From Streptacidiphilus sp. PB12-B1b (GTDB lineage: Bacteria; Actinomycetota; Actinomycetes; Streptomycetales; Streptomycetaceae), in the NCBI RefSeq assembly GCF_014084125.1, contig NZ_CP048405.1, positions 372,001 to 436,000 on the forward strand: DNA of 64,000 bases. Reading direction: 5' to 3'. This document shows positions 9,153 through 17,677 of the stretch, piece after piece. Positions within the stretch are counted from its first letter, which is position 1. Every line of letters begins with the position of its first letter. Position numbers and translations under genes: made by a program. A model generated the notes under the pieces. The model had not been told where the DNA came from. It ran no database searches and was given only the letters and a program-made list of their open reading frames with translations.

Positions 9153-10349
9153 GTGAGCGTGTGGGACGAGCTGATCGGCCAGGACGCGGTGGTGGAGCCA
9201 CTGGTCTCCGCCGCCAGGTCGGCGCGGGCGGTGCTGTCCGATGACGGCGGCGACGCCTCCGCCATGACCCATGCCTGGCTGTTCACCGGCCCGCCCGGCT
9301 CGGGGTGCTCGACGGCCGCCCGGGCCTTCGCCGCCGCGCTCCAGTGCACCTCGCCCGACCTGGAGCTGGGCGGCGTCCCCGGCTGCGGCTTCTGCGAGGG
9401 CTGCCACACCGCGCTGATCGGCAGCCACGCGGACGTGGAGACGGTGCGCACCGACGGGCTCAGCATCGGCGTCAAGGAGACCCGCGAGCTGGTCCGCAGT
9501 GCGTCCATGTCCCCGGCCGTGGGCCGCTGGCAGGTGATCATCCTGGAGGACGCCGACCGGCTCACCGAGGGCGCGGCCAACGTCCTGCTCAAGGCCATCG
9601 AGGAGCCCGCGCCGCGCACGGTCTGGCTGCTGTGCGCGCCGTCGGTGGAGGACGCCCTGCCGACCATCCGCTCCCGCTGCCGACTCCTGGTGCTGCGCTC
9701 TCCGGCGGTCGCGGCGGTCGCGGACGCCCTGGTCCGCCGGGACGGCATCGACCCGGAGACGGCGGCCTTCGCGGCCCGCGCCGCGCAGGGCCACATCGGC
9801 CGGGCCCGGCGGCTGGCCACCGACGCGGCCGCCCGCGAGCGCCGCGCCGAGGTGCTGGCCCTGCCGCTGCGCGTCGCCGACCTGGGCGCCTGCCTGGCCG
9901 GGGCGCAGAGCCTGGTGGACTCGGCCGGCGCCGACGCCAAGCAGGTCGCCGAGGAGGTCGACGCCAAGGAGACCGAGGAGTTGCGGGCGGCGCTGGGCGC
10001 GGCGGCGGGCGTCGGCGGCCGGATGCCGCGCGGTACGGCCGGGGCGATGAAGGAGCTGGAGGACCGGCAGAAGCGCCGGGCCACCCGTACCCAGCGCGAC
10101 AGCCTGGACCGGGCGCTGATCGACCTGTCCTCCTTCTACCGCGATGTGCTGGCCCTGCAGTTCGGCTCCACCGGCGAGCTGACCTGCGAGGATCTGCGCC
10201 CGTCGGTGCAGCGGGTGGCGTCCGGCTCCACCCCGGAAGCGACCCTGCGGCGGATCGAGGCGGTCCTCGGCTGCCGCGAGGCCCTGGAGCGCAACGTCGC
10301 CCCGCTGCTCGCGGTGGAGGCGATGACGGTGGCCCTGCGCGCAGGGTGA
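9153..10349 (+). CDS. holB: DNA polymerase III delta' subunit
   Basis: A 398-residue clamp-loader AAA+ subunit. The P-loop region reads TGPPGSGCSTAARAF, with Cys where the catalytic P-loop Lys would be. Delta' subunits do not hydrolyse ATP, so this fits the family. A zinc-binding cysteine cluster follows (Cys in LQCTSPDL, GCGFCEGC). The delta' arginine-finger region is present as PTIRSRCRLL, preceded by a Walker-B-like segment IILEDADRLTEGAANVLLKAIEEP. It works in the DnaX/delta complex that loads the beta clamp. The GTG start is preceded by GGGAGAGAAG. Adjacency to tmk supports the call. Confidence 0.93.
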   Translation: MSVWDELIGQDAVVEPLVSAARSARAVLSDDGGDASAMTHAWLFTGPPGSGCSTAARAFAAALQCTSPDLELGGVPGCGFCEGCHTALIGSHADVETVRTDGLSIGVKETRELVRSASMSPAVGRWQVIILEDADRLTEGAANVLLKAIEEPAPRTVWLLCAPSVEDALPTIRSRCRLLVLRSPAVAAVADALVRRDGIDPETAAFAARAAQGHIGRARRLATDAAARERRAEVLALPLRVADLGACLAGAQSLVDSAGADAKQVAEEVDAKETEELRAALGAAAGVGGRMPRGTAGAMKELEDRQKRRATRTQRDSLDRALIDLSSFYRDVLALQFGSTGELTCEDLRPSVQRVASGSTPEATLRRIEAVLGCREALERNVAPLLAVEAMTVALRAG

Positions 10350-10453
10350 ACCGCGTGCGGAGGTGTGGCCGCCGGGGAGCGGTTGATCCCCCGATCGGGT
10401 GAGACTTGGCCTGCGACGTGGGCACGGCGGGCCGGTGCGGGGATGCCCCCGAA

Positions 10454-11536
10454 GTGATCTCTGCGGTCCTGCTGGTGGCAGGTGTGTCGGCGGCTGTCTG
10501 GCTCGGTGTCCGCGCGCTGCGCTCCTGGCGGGAGCAGCGCGCCGTGCTGGCCTACGAACTGACGCCGCGTTACACCGGCGTCGCGGTGCGGCTGACCGCC
10601 GCGCTGGCGGCGGTGGGGTGTGCGCTGACCGGCGGGGTGCAGTACCTGGACGCCCGCCACCAGCCCGGCACCGGATCGGCGGTCTCGGCCATGGCCGCAG
10701 GCCGAAGCGTCGCCCAGGACGCGGACCCGGCCAGGCCCGGCTCGCTTCCCGGCTCCGCGCGCCCGTCCACCGCCGTCCCGCCGTCCGCCTCGTCCGCGCC
10801 CTCGACGCCTTCTGCGCCGTCCGCGCTGTCGGCTCCTTCCGCGCCGCCGACCGTGGTCGGCCACCCGGCCGGCGGCGAGCTGCTCGAGGGCACCCTGCCC
10901 GGCTGCCCCGGACGCCTGCGCATCTGGCTGCCGCCGCAGTACGCCCGCCGGACCCACCCGCTGCAGACCCTGGTCGTCCTGGCCGACCAGCAGGACCTCC
11001 CCGACCTGCTGTCGGGGCTGGCCGCCGCGGTGGACGAGGGCCGGGCCAATCCGCTGGTCGTGGTCGCGCCCGAATCCGCCCCGGGCAGCGCCCCGGCCGC
11101 CGACGGCTCGGCGCAGCCGGACGCCCCGCGCCTGCATGCCGCCATGCTGCAGGCGTTTCACGTGGAACCTTCCGCGCACGGCTGGGCGGTGCTCGGCCTG
11201 GATGCGGACGCCCGCGGCGCGGTCGCCGCCGACCTGGCCCACCCCGACTGGTACGCGGCCGGCGTGGGCGTCGACGGCCGTTACGAGGCCCTCCCGCCCG
11301 GGCTGCTGTCCGCCGGCGGTTCCGGGGTGCGGCTGCTGCTGGCCGACACCCAGCGGGACACCGCCGGGCAGCAGTCGGCGGCGCGGCTGCGCCGGGCGCT
11401 GACCTCGGTTCCGCAGGCCGACGTACGGTTGTCGGACACCGTGCGCGACCTCACCGACCAGAGCGAACGAGTCCGGCTGGCGCGGCTGTCTGCCGCCTAC
11501 CTCGCGGAGCAGATGGCCACGGACACGCGTCCGTGA
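10454..11536 (+). CDS. Membrane-anchored esterase-like protein of unknown function
   Basis: About 360 residues from the GTG at 10454 (a TTG at 10406 in the same frame is an alternative). An N-terminal hydrophobic anchor and a second hydrophobic segment are followed by an Ala/Pro/Ser-rich linker (about residues 80-130). The C-terminal domain resembles a polyketide- or feruloyl-esterase type alpha/beta hydrolase: strand pattern around residues 150-190 (LQTLVVLADQQ), and a segment AVLGLDADARGAVAADLAHP where the nucleophile elbow would sit. That elbow reads GLDAD, without the usual GxSxG serine, so it may be a non-catalytic or degenerate member. Probably extracytoplasmic. It is transcribed in the same direction as holB, with only about 100 bases between. 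Confidence 0.6.
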   Translation: MISAVLLVAGVSAAVWLGVRALRSWREQRAVLAYELTPRYTGVAVRLTAALAAVGCALTGGVQYLDARHQPGTGSAVSAMAAGRSVAQDADPARPGSLPGSARPSTAVPPSASSAPSTPSAPSALSAPSAPPTVVGHPAGGELLEGTLPGCPGRLRIWLPPQYARRTHPLQTLVVLADQQDLPDLLSGLAAAVDEGRANPLVVVAPESAPGSAPAADGSAQPDAPRLHAAMLQAFHVEPSAHGWAVLGLDADARGAVAADLAHPDWYAAGVGVDGRYEALPPGLLSAGGSGVRLLLADTQRDTAGQQSAARLRRALTSVPQADVRLSDTVRDLTDQSERVRLARLSAAYLAEQMATDTRP

Positions 11537-11586
11537 CTGTCCGCAGCGTTGTATACCCTCTGCGTATTCAAGGAGTGGGAGAAACC

Positions 11587-13164
11587 ATGAGCAGGTTGCG
11601 GCGCGCCGCGACGGCGGTACTGGTGGTCGCGGGTCTGGCGTTGAGCGGCTGCAGCTCCGCGTCCGCCCCGTCCGCCGCTTCGGGTTCGACGTCCGGCGGC
11701 ACCCCGCCCTCGGGCGATTCGGCCTCGGTCGCGGTGCTTCAGCCGCTGCCCGCGGCCATCCCGGCGGACCTCCAGCGCTACTACACGCAGAAGTTGCAAT
11801 GGAGCCCCTGCGACAGCGGCTTCCAGTGCGCGACGATGAAGGTCCCGCTGGACTACGCCGACCCGGCGGCCGGGGACATCACACTCGGCCTGGCCAAGAG
11901 CCCGGCCGCCGGGAACGGTCACAAGCGGCTCGGCTCGCTGCTGATCAACCCGGGCGGCCCGGGCGGCTCGGCGGTCGAGTACGCGGAGTACGCCGCCCAG
12001 ACCTACCCCGCGCCGGTCCGCGACGCCTACGACTTCGTCGGCGTCGATCCGCGCGGGGTCGGCCGCAGCACGCCGGTGACCTGCCTGACCAACCGGCAGA
12101 TGGACGCGTTCACGGCGGTGGACACCACGCCGACCACGCAGGCGCAGATCGACCGGCTGGTCGCGGCCGACAAGGAGTTCGCCCAGGGCTGCGAGCAGAA
12201 GTCCGGCAAGCTCCTCGCGCACGTCAGCACCGTCGACGCGGCCCGGGACATGGACGTGGTGCGGGCGCTCCTGGGCGATCCCCGGCTCAACTACCTGGGC
12301 AAGTCCTACGGCACCTTCCTCGGCGCCACCTACGCCGGCCTGTTCCCGAGCCGGGTCGGCACCATGGTGCTGGACGGCGCGATGAACCCCTCGCTCAGCG
12401 CGCTGCAGCTCGACAGCCAGCAGGCGGGCGGCTTCGAGACCGCGTTCAACGCCTTCGCCCGCGACTGCGTGAGCCACAGCGGCTGCCCGCTGGGGCGCAC
12501 CGCCGCCGCGGCCGACACCGGCCTGGACACCCTCTTCACCTCGCTCAGCGCCCGTCCGCTGCCGACCGGCCAGCCCCGAATGCTGGACGAGGCCCTGGGC
12601 ATGACCGGGGTGATCGCGGCCATGTACGACCAGGAGCAGTGGCCACAGTTGAGAGCAGCGCTCTCGCAGGCCGAGCGCGGCAACGGCGCGGGCCTGCTGG
12701 CCCTCTCCGACCAGTACTACGAACGCGACCCCTCCGGCCAGTACAGCAACCTGATGTACGCCAACGCCGCCGTGGACTGCCTGGACCTGCCCACCGCCGC
12801 CACCGACCCGCAGCAGGTCGAGCAGCAGCTGCCCGCCTACCAGGCGGCCTCGCACCAGTTCGGCGCCTCGCTCGCCTGGTCCGGCCTGACCTGCGCGTAC
12901 TGGCCGGTCAAGGCCACCGGCGAGCCGCACACCATCCCGGCCCGGGGCGCCGCCCCGATCCTGGTGGTCGGCACCACCCGCGACCCGGCCACCCCCTACG
13001 CCTGGGCGCAGGCCCTGGCCGCCCAGCTCGACTCCGGCACCCTGCTCACCTACAACGGCGACGGGCACACCGCCTACGCCCGGGGCAGCTCCTGCGTGGA
13101 CACGGCGGTGAACACCTACCTGCTGACCGGACGCACCCCGCCCAAGGGGACCGTCTGCCGGTAG
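11587..13164 (+). CDS. Secreted lipoprotein alpha/beta hydrolase, tripeptidyl aminopeptidase-like
   Basis: A 525-residue exported lipoprotein. The signal peptide ends in the lipobox LSGC, followed by a Ser/Ala/Gly-rich linker. The catalytic alpha/beta hydrolase fold shows the oxyanion segment LLINPGGPGGS, the nucleophile Ser240 in GKSYGTF, and the late Asp and His in TTRDPATPY and GDGHTAYARG. The C-terminal part matches the TAP-like domain of Streptomyces tripeptidyl aminopeptidases (SlpD/SlpE/Tap family). It probably cleaves peptides outside the membrane. The ATG start follows AAGGAGTGGGAGAAACC, a good ribosome site. It has its own short intergenic region with a TATACC element at about 11551. 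Confidence 0.88.
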   Translation: MSRLRRAATAVLVVAGLALSGCSSASAPSAASGSTSGGTPPSGDSASVAVLQPLPAAIPADLQRYYTQKLQWSPCDSGFQCATMKVPLDYADPAAGDITLGLAKSPAAGNGHKRLGSLLINPGGPGGSAVEYAEYAAQTYPAPVRDAYDFVGVDPRGVGRSTPVTCLTNRQMDAFTAVDTTPTTQAQIDRLVAADKEFAQGCEQKSGKLLAHVSTVDAARDMDVVRALLGDPRLNYLGKSYGTFLGATYAGLFPSRVGTMVLDGAMNPSLSALQLDSQQAGGFETAFNAFARDCVSHSGCPLGRTAAAADTGLDTLFTSLSARPLPTGQPRMLDEALGMTGVIAAMYDQEQWPQLRAALSQAERGNGAGLLALSDQYYERDPSGQYSNLMYANAAVDCLDLPTAATDPQQVEQQLPAYQAASHQFGASLAWSGLTCAYWPVKATGEPHTIPARGAAPILVVGTTRDPATPYAWAQALAAQLDSGTLLTYNGDGHTAYARGSSCVDTAVNTYLLTGRTPPKGTVCR

Positions 13165-13242
13165 GGGCCCTCCGGTAAGGACCGAACAAGTGCCACAATC
13201 CTTCCATCGCACCAATGGCTGGTGCGGCGGAGGGATTGTGGC

Positions 13243-13929
13243 ATGTTCGGCGTCATCAACTACGGCACCTATGTGGCAGGCGCACTGCTGATCATCCTGC
13301 TGCCCGGTCCCAACTCGATGTACGTCCTCGCCGTCGCCGCCCGCAAGGGGGTCAGGACCGGCTTCCGCGCCGCCACCGGGGTCTTCGTCGGCGACACCAC
13401 CCTGATCGTCCTCACCTCGCTCGGCGCCGCCTCCCTGCTGCGCGCCACCCCGCTGGTCTTCGACGCGGTCAAGCTCCTCGGCGCGGGCTACCTGCTCTTC
13501 CTCGGCTACGGCATGCTCCAGTCCGCCCGCCACCTCTGGCACACCCCCCCCGTCACTGCCACCTTCGCCGCTACTTCCTCCGGTGCTGCCTCCGCTGCCT
13601 CCGCCGCCACCCCCGACGACGAACGCGAGCGCCCCTTCCGCCGGGCCCTGCTGGTCAGCCTGCTCAACCCGAAGGCCATCCTCTTCCTGCTCTCCTTCTT
13701 CGTGCAGTTCGTCGCCCCCGCCGACCACACCCCGGCCCTCGCCTTCACCATCCTCGGCGCCACCCTGCAGAGCTTCAGCGTGCTCTACCTCACCACCCTC
13801 ATCCTCGGCGGCACCTACCTCGCCAACGCCTTCCGCCGCCGTCGCCGCCTCTCCGCCGCCCTCACCACAGGCGTCGCCGCCCTCTTCATAGGCTTCGCCG
13901 CCAAGCTCGCCACCGCATCCGCCGGCTGA
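13243..13929 (+). CDS. LysE/RhtB-family exporter
   Basis: A 228-residue membrane protein with about six hydrophobic helices. The N-terminal signature LIILLPGPNSMYVLAVAARKG matches LysE/RhtB amino-acid efflux proteins (PGPN motif near residue 17). A soluble, Thr/Ala-rich loop lies between helices 3 and 4 (about residues 98-125), as in the family. It exports amino acids or related small molecules; the substrate is not predictable. I chose the ATG at 13243 because GGCGGAGGG lies at the right distance upstream; an in-frame GTG seven codons earlier is less likely. Confidence 0.9.
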   Translation: MFGVINYGTYVAGALLIILLPGPNSMYVLAVAARKGVRTGFRAATGVFVGDTTLIVLTSLGAASLLRATPLVFDAVKLLGAGYLLFLGYGMLQSARHLWHTPPVTATFAATSSGAASAASAATPDDERERPFRRALLVSLLNPKAILFLLSFFVQFVAPADHTPALAFTILGATLQSFSVLYLTTLILGGTYLANAFRRRRRLSAALTTGVAALFIGFAAKLATASAG

Positions 13930-13998
13930 CCCCACCCGTCACGACCACCCCCGCCAGCTGTGTAGACTGTCCACCGTTGCCGATCGCAAGACCGGCTC

Positions 13999-14075
13999 GC
14001 CGCCTTAGCTCAGTTGGCCAGAGCAACGCACTCGTAATGCGTAGGTCTCGGGTTCGAATCCCGAAGGCGGCTCCA
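13999..14075 (+). tRNA. tRNA-Thr (anticodon CGT), CCA encoded
   Basis: Complete cloverleaf: acceptor GCCGCCT pairing with AGGCGGC, D-arm GCTC/GAGC, anticodon stem ACGCA/TGCGT with loop CTCGTAA giving anticodon CGT (reads ACG, Thr), variable AGGTC, T-arm TCGGG-TTCGAAT-CCCGA, discriminator T and encoded CCA at 14073-14075. It marks the junction between core genes and accessory DNA. tRNA genes are common integration sites, but no integrase or duplicated 3' end was found here. Confidence 0.97.
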
Positions 14076-14082
14076 GGCAGGT

Positions 14083-14115
14083 CCAGGTCACATAGCCCGT
14101 GACCTGGGCCTTTTG
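14083..14115 (+). terminator. Terminator after tRNA-Thr
   Basis: A perfect 9-bp inverted repeat (CCAGGTCAC at 14083-14091 and GTGACCTGG at 14099-14107) with a 7-base loop is followed by GCCTTTTG. This is a classical intrinsic terminator placed 8 bases after the tRNA CCA end. Confidence 0.85.
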
Positions 14116-14407
14116 CCATTCCGATACCTATCTCGTGGCCGTATAAGGGGCTTTGCAGGCAACATGATCTCCCCCGGTGGACATTCGGTGGACGAGCGTG
14201 CAGAGAGCGTGCAGAGCGTGGACTGGGAGGGTTCGCGCTGGGTGCGATGAGGTGGGGCGGATGGAGACAGCCAGCCAGTGTCCGGTTGGTGCCCGACGCC
14301 GGTCGACTTTGGGGGGTTCCCATAAAACCGGGGACGTATCTCGTTTGCTGTGGCTACCCTCAAGCGAGGACGACTTGCCGCGTCAGTCCAGCCTTGCGGG
14401 GAGAATC
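14116..14407. other. Intergenic, nothing recognised
   Basis: About 290 bases between the tRNA terminator and the next start. It contains short direct repeats of GTGCAGAG around 14199-14217. No integrase fragment, attachment-site copy or gene is visible. An open frame extending the next gene upstream to 14177 has no ribosome site and no recognisable domain. Confidence 0.5.
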
Positions 14408-15238
14408 ATGCCGATCGGTCTCGACGGCTTCATGCACTCGATCACGCCCCAGCGCGATCCCATCAACCTGTTTCCCAGCATCGGCGTGCACCGACTGACC
14501 CTGGGCTTCACTACACGGGAGATGGGCGACAACGGACCGCTCATCTCATTCTCTGGGGAACTGTGGGCGGAGGACATCCCCGGCACACTCGGGTGGATCA
14601 GCCCACTCACCCAGCCAGAGCCCCTGAATACCCGTTACGGCGGCGACAATTTGCGGCTGAACGCTAGTGTGACTGACGAACAGCTTCGGCGCCTGGAGCA
14701 GGCCCGCGCGTGCCGGGACCTGACCCTTCGCGCAGATCTCGTTGGGGTACGCCTCGACGCAACTGGCACGAGCTGGCCGGTTGGTCAGTGCCAGGTCCGG
14801 GTTTCGATTCCGCATGCCGAATGGTCAAAGAAGGTCGAACAGCTTGACGCCGGGGCATACGTGGATGTCCTGGTTCCCATCACCCAGGTTGAAGGACGTG
14901 CCATCGCAGCACGGCGCATCCGTGAGGCCCAGTTGGCGATCCGCAATGGCGACTACGAAGGCGCAGTGGGCGAGGCACGCTCTGCGTTGGATGCTGTGCG
15001 GCCAGCCTGCAACACGGAGGTCATCTACAACCGGGTCATGAACGGCGGCAGTAAGGCGAAGGAGCGTACACAGGAGGAGCGTTGGGCGGTTCTCATCCAG
15101 AGCGCCTACCAGCTGTTTAGCGGCGCGCCGCACGACGACCAGGGCACTACCGAGCACTTCACCTGGACGCGTGCTGACGCGGTAGCTGCGGTGGCCACCT
15201 CAGCAGGTCTTCTTGCGCGTCTGGCGGACCTTCCCTAG
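14408..15238 (+). CDS. Hypothetical protein next to tRNA-Thr
   Basis: About 276 residues from the ATG at 14408, which follows a GGGGAGAAT ribosome site. I do not recognise the family. The N-terminal half looks beta-rich. The C-terminal half is helical and contains QLAIRNGDYEGAVGEARSAL followed by a tract rich in Lys, Glu and Gln, resembling the helical repeats of HEPN or abortive-infection-like proteins. That is only a resemblance. No signal peptide or membrane helix is seen. Its codon use has visibly more A/T in third positions than the core genes upstream, which together with the tRNA neighbour suggests acquired DNA. Confidence 0.65.
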   Translation: MPIGLDGFMHSITPQRDPINLFPSIGVHRLTLGFTTREMGDNGPLISFSGELWAEDIPGTLGWISPLTQPEPLNTRYGGDNLRLNASVTDEQLRRLEQARACRDLTLRADLVGVRLDATGTSWPVGQCQVRVSIPHAEWSKKVEQLDAGAYVDVLVPITQVEGRAIAARRIREAQLAIRNGDYEGAVGEARSALDAVRPACNTEVIYNRVMNGGSKAKERTQEERWAVLIQSAYQLFSGAPHDDQGTTEHFTWTRADAVAAVATSAGLLARLADLP

Positions 15239-15346
15239 AGCTTTCTTAGTAGGGCAGCGGGCTGGCGCCAGGGCCCATAGGTGTGGCACAAATGAACCCG
15301 AACTGGCGCGTCGGACTTTCCGGCCGAGTGGGGCGAGGGAGTTCTC

Positions 15347-15748
15347 GTGGTGTTGTCCCGGGGCACGGGGCCCGGTAAGCCGGACGGCTCCAGCGGTTCC
15401 CGGCGTCCGGCCGGTGCGCTGGAGGCCGAGGTGCTCACGGTCGTGTGGAGCCATGGGGAGGCGATGTCGGTTAGCGAGGTGCAGCAGGCGCTGTCCGCTG
15501 ATCTGGCGTACCGGACGGTGCTGACGGTGCTGACCCGGCTGCATGCGAAGGGACTGCTGGAGCGAGTGCCGGTCGGTCGGTCGCACGCCTACAGTCCTCG
15601 CCGGGATCCGGCGGAGTTGGCGGCGGAGCGGATGGATGCCGCTCTTCGGGCCGGTCCGCAGCGGTCTGAGGTGTTGCAGCACTTCGTGGGTCGCTTGGAG
15701 CCGGACGAGCAGGCGGTGCTGCGCGACCTGCTTGAGCGCGGCGACTGA
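15347..15748 (+). CDS. BlaI/MecI/CopY-family repressor (copy 1)
   Basis: A 133-residue winged-helix repressor. After a Ser/Gly-rich lead the helix-turn-helix region reads ALEAEVLTVVWSHGEAMSVSEVQQAL followed by YRTVLTVLTRLHAKGLL, the typical BlaI recognition helix and wing. The C-terminal helix region (EVLQHFVGRLEPDEQAVLRDLLE) is the dimerisation part. The GTG start follows GGCGAGGGAG. It lies 11 bases before a gene for an M56 membrane metallopeptidase, the usual sensor partner. I see no TACA-TGTA operator directly upstream. The nearest such palindrome is in front of pstB at 17630, so the pst operon is a candidate target. Confidence 0.92.
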   Translation: MVLSRGTGPGKPDGSSGSRRPAGALEAEVLTVVWSHGEAMSVSEVQQALSADLAYRTVLTVLTRLHAKGLLERVPVGRSHAYSPRRDPAELAAERMDAALRAGPQRSEVLQHFVGRLEPDEQAVLRDLLERGD

Positions 15749-15759
15749 GGGCGACGGGC

Positions 15760-16686
15760 ATGCGGATCGATGTGTACCTGCTGTTGCTTGCACCGGTGCT
15801 GTTCGCCTGGCTGGGGCCGCCGCTGGTGGGGTGGCTGAGTCCGGCGGCGGCGGCTCGCACGCTGACGGCGCTGAGCGTCCTCGCGGCTTGCTCAGTGCTC
15901 TGGGCGCTGGTGGTGTTGTGTGTGGGCGGCCTGAGTCGAACCAGTGGGTTGCAGTACTGGCTGCACAGCAACCAGACGGCTCTGGCGGCATCCGACCCGG
16001 TGCCACGCAAGGTGGGGATCCTGGCGGTCGTCCTGCTCGGGTTTGTACTGCTGCATCTGGCTGTGGCCGTGGTGCGGCGTGCTCGTGGCGTGCGGGCGGT
16101 GGCCCGGGTGGTTGTCGGCTTGACGGCTGCTGGCGACCTGCTGATCCTCGATGATCAGGTTCCGGACGCCTACGCCGTGCCCGGTGGTTTTCGGCGTCCG
16201 GGCCGGATCGTGGTGACCACGGGGATGCTCGGCAGCTTGAAGGGGGAGGAGCGGCTGGCTGTCCTTGCGCACGAGCGCTCCCATCTCGCGCACCGCCACC
16301 ATATCTACCTCGCTGTGGCACAGATGGCGGTGTGTCTGTGCCCTTGTCTGGGGCGGGTGGCCACGCGGATCGCGTTTGTCCTGGAGCGGTGGGCGGACGA
16401 GGATGCGGCGGACGTGGTGGGGGACCGGCCGTTGGCTGCCCGTGCGCTGGCCCGCGCTGCCCTGGCGGTGGCCGAGTCCCCAGATGGGGGTGCGCACGGG
16501 CCGGGCCGACCGGCGCTGGCCTATGTCGGGCTGCGGGTCTCGGCCCGTGTCGAGGCCCTGCGCACGGAGCGTACGGTCAGCCGCTGGAGTGCGGTGTGGC
16601 CGGTCCTGGGCGTGCTGTTGCTGACAGCGTGCCTGTTCAGCGACGTGACATCCGCACTGGCCCACTGCTTCGCGGTCATTGGCTGA
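15760..16686 (+). CDS. M56-family membrane metallopeptidase (BlaR1-like, copy 1)
   Basis: A 308-residue membrane protein with three to four N-terminal helices, a cytoplasmic-type loop with the zinc site HERSH (within LAVLAHERSHLAHRHH) and the downstream ERWADEDAA glutamate motif that completes the M56 gluzincin site. It ends in a further membrane helix. It lacks a penicillin-binding sensor domain, so it is not a beta-lactam receptor of the BlaR1 type and must sense something else or act as a protease only. Family knowledge says M56 proteases inactivate the partner BlaI repressor. Downstream of and close to blaI (11-base gap), probably cotranscribed. Confidence 0.88.
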   Translation: MRIDVYLLLLAPVLFAWLGPPLVGWLSPAAAARTLTALSVLAACSVLWALVVLCVGGLSRTSGLQYWLHSNQTALAASDPVPRKVGILAVVLLGFVLLHLAVAVVRRARGVRAVARVVVGLTAAGDLLILDDQVPDAYAVPGGFRRPGRIVVTTGMLGSLKGEERLAVLAHERSHLAHRHHIYLAVAQMAVCLCPCLGRVATRIAFVLERWADEDAADVVGDRPLAARALARAALAVAESPDGGAHGPGRPALAYVGLRVSARVEALRTERTVSRWSAVWPVLGVLLLTACLFSDVTSALAHCFAVIG

Positions 16687-16746
16687 GCGCGGGAACCTGG
16701 TCCGATGACCGCGAGTGTGGCGGGACTTTGAGCGTTGGCCCCGGCT

Positions 16747-17346
16747 TCAGTGAGTCAGGGCGGTTCGTGCTTCCTTGACGCCGTAGTAGACGATCACGTA
16801 TCCGGCCAGCGGATCGGCCCACCAGAGGCCCCAGGCGTTCAGCACAAGGCCGAGCAGGACGGCAGTGGCCAGCAGGCCGTCGATGAACGTCACCCGGCCC
16901 TCGGTCTTCAGTACCGGGTTGTCCAGTGCCGTGCCAGTGCGGGCCTTGCCCGCGGCCAGAGTGAACATGACCAGGGCGGTGACCGCGGTCCAGACGATCC
17001 CAGTAGCGCTGTGGTGGGCGTGGAAACCGGTGGACAGGGCCCAGGTCGACTGCACCAGCAGGTAGAGCGCCAGCGCCGTGAACGCCCAGCCGATCAGCCG
17101 CATGGCCCGGTGCTGGCGGTCCTCACCGGTGCCCGACAGCTCCCAGATCACCACCGTGGAGGCGCCGATCTCGATCAGGGAGTCCAGGCCGAAGCCGGCC
17201 AGGGCCACCGAGCGCGCGGCGAGGGCGGCGAAGGCCAGCACGACGATACCGACGACGTTCCAGGTCAGGGTCGTGTATTCCAGGGCGAAGCCTCGCCGCA
17301 GCAGACGGGCGGTGTCCGCGGATGCTGCGGATGGAGTCGTGGTCAT
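16747..17346 (-). CDS. Cation diffusion facilitator-like transporter
   Basis: A 199-residue membrane protein with five to six helices. The segment ALAGFGLDSLIEIGAS matches the first metal-binding region of CDF-type transporters (G-x-D-S-x-x-E). The second site appears near VTFIDGLLATAVLLGLVLNAWGLWWADPLAG, again with an Asp in the expected place. The long cytoplasmic C-terminal domain of classical CDFs is absent, so it belongs to the short transporter subfamily common in actinobacteria. The likely role is export of divalent metal such as Zn or Co. It converges with the M56 gene. Confidence 0.8.
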   Translation of the reverse strand: MTTTPSAASADTARLLRRGFALEYTTLTWNVVGIVVLAFAALAARSVALAGFGLDSLIEIGASTVVIWELSGTGEDRQHRAMRLIGWAFTALALYLLVQSTWALSTGFHAHHSATGIVWTAVTALVMFTLAAGKARTGTALDNPVLKTEGRVTFIDGLLATAVLLGLVLNAWGLWWADPLAGYVIVYYGVKEARTALTH

Positions 17347-17629
17347 GGCGGCATCCTGCCAGGTCGGGCCCGGCTGCCTGATGTCGGTGGTGATGCAGGC
17401 GATCTCGCACCACCCGGCACGCGAAACGCGTGAAGGGCGAACGGCTGCGTTCAGGGCGCCTGTCCCAATCGGCTTGATGCTGCACGCCGTTGTTCACCTG
17501 GCAGGCGGACCATCCATGGCTCGGATCCTTGACAGGGGGTCCCGCGACCTGCGGATTCCGACGGGCGTCGGAGCGTTGCCGGTTCTGTCTTTCCCAGAGG
17601 ATTGCCCGTTGTTCATCTGCGCGACTGAA

Positions 17630-17647
17630 CTCCTACAGCTGTAGGAG
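17630..17647 (+). promoter_or_regulatory. Perfect BlaI/CopY-type operator upstream of pstB
   Basis: An 18-base perfect palindrome with the core TACA-GC-TGTA. TACA-N2-TGTA is the established core recognised by BlaI, MecI and CopY repressors. It lies about 95 bases before the pstB start. A BlaI gene is encoded 1.9 kb upstream. Confidence 0.65.
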
Positions 17648-17677
17648 GTTGGCGGTACACGCCTACGCCACTCTTGA

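Noticed and set aside
9290-9330. Loss of the P-loop Lys in holB as evidence of a broken gene
   Set aside because: Delta' subunits do not hydrolyse ATP, so a degenerate P-loop is normal for the family.
2365-9794. Long minus-strand open frames opposite topA and the tmk fusion (697 and 1525 codons)
   Set aside because: They are antisense to well-supported genes and have the repetitive Gly/Arg/Leu composition produced by high-GC third-position bias. No domain is visible.
11497-13935. 812-codon minus-strand frame opposite the TAP-like lipoprotein gene
   Set aside because: The plus-strand gene has a signal peptide and a full catalytic triad; the antisense frame shows no motif.
13999-14115. Attachment site (attL/attR) at the tRNA
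   Set aside because: The tRNA 3' end has no second copy in the window and no integrase is present; only the possibility is noted.
14177-14407. Upstream extension of the hypothetical protein next to the tRNA
   Set aside because: No ribosome site and Arg/Ser-rich composition; the ATG at 14408 has a good site.
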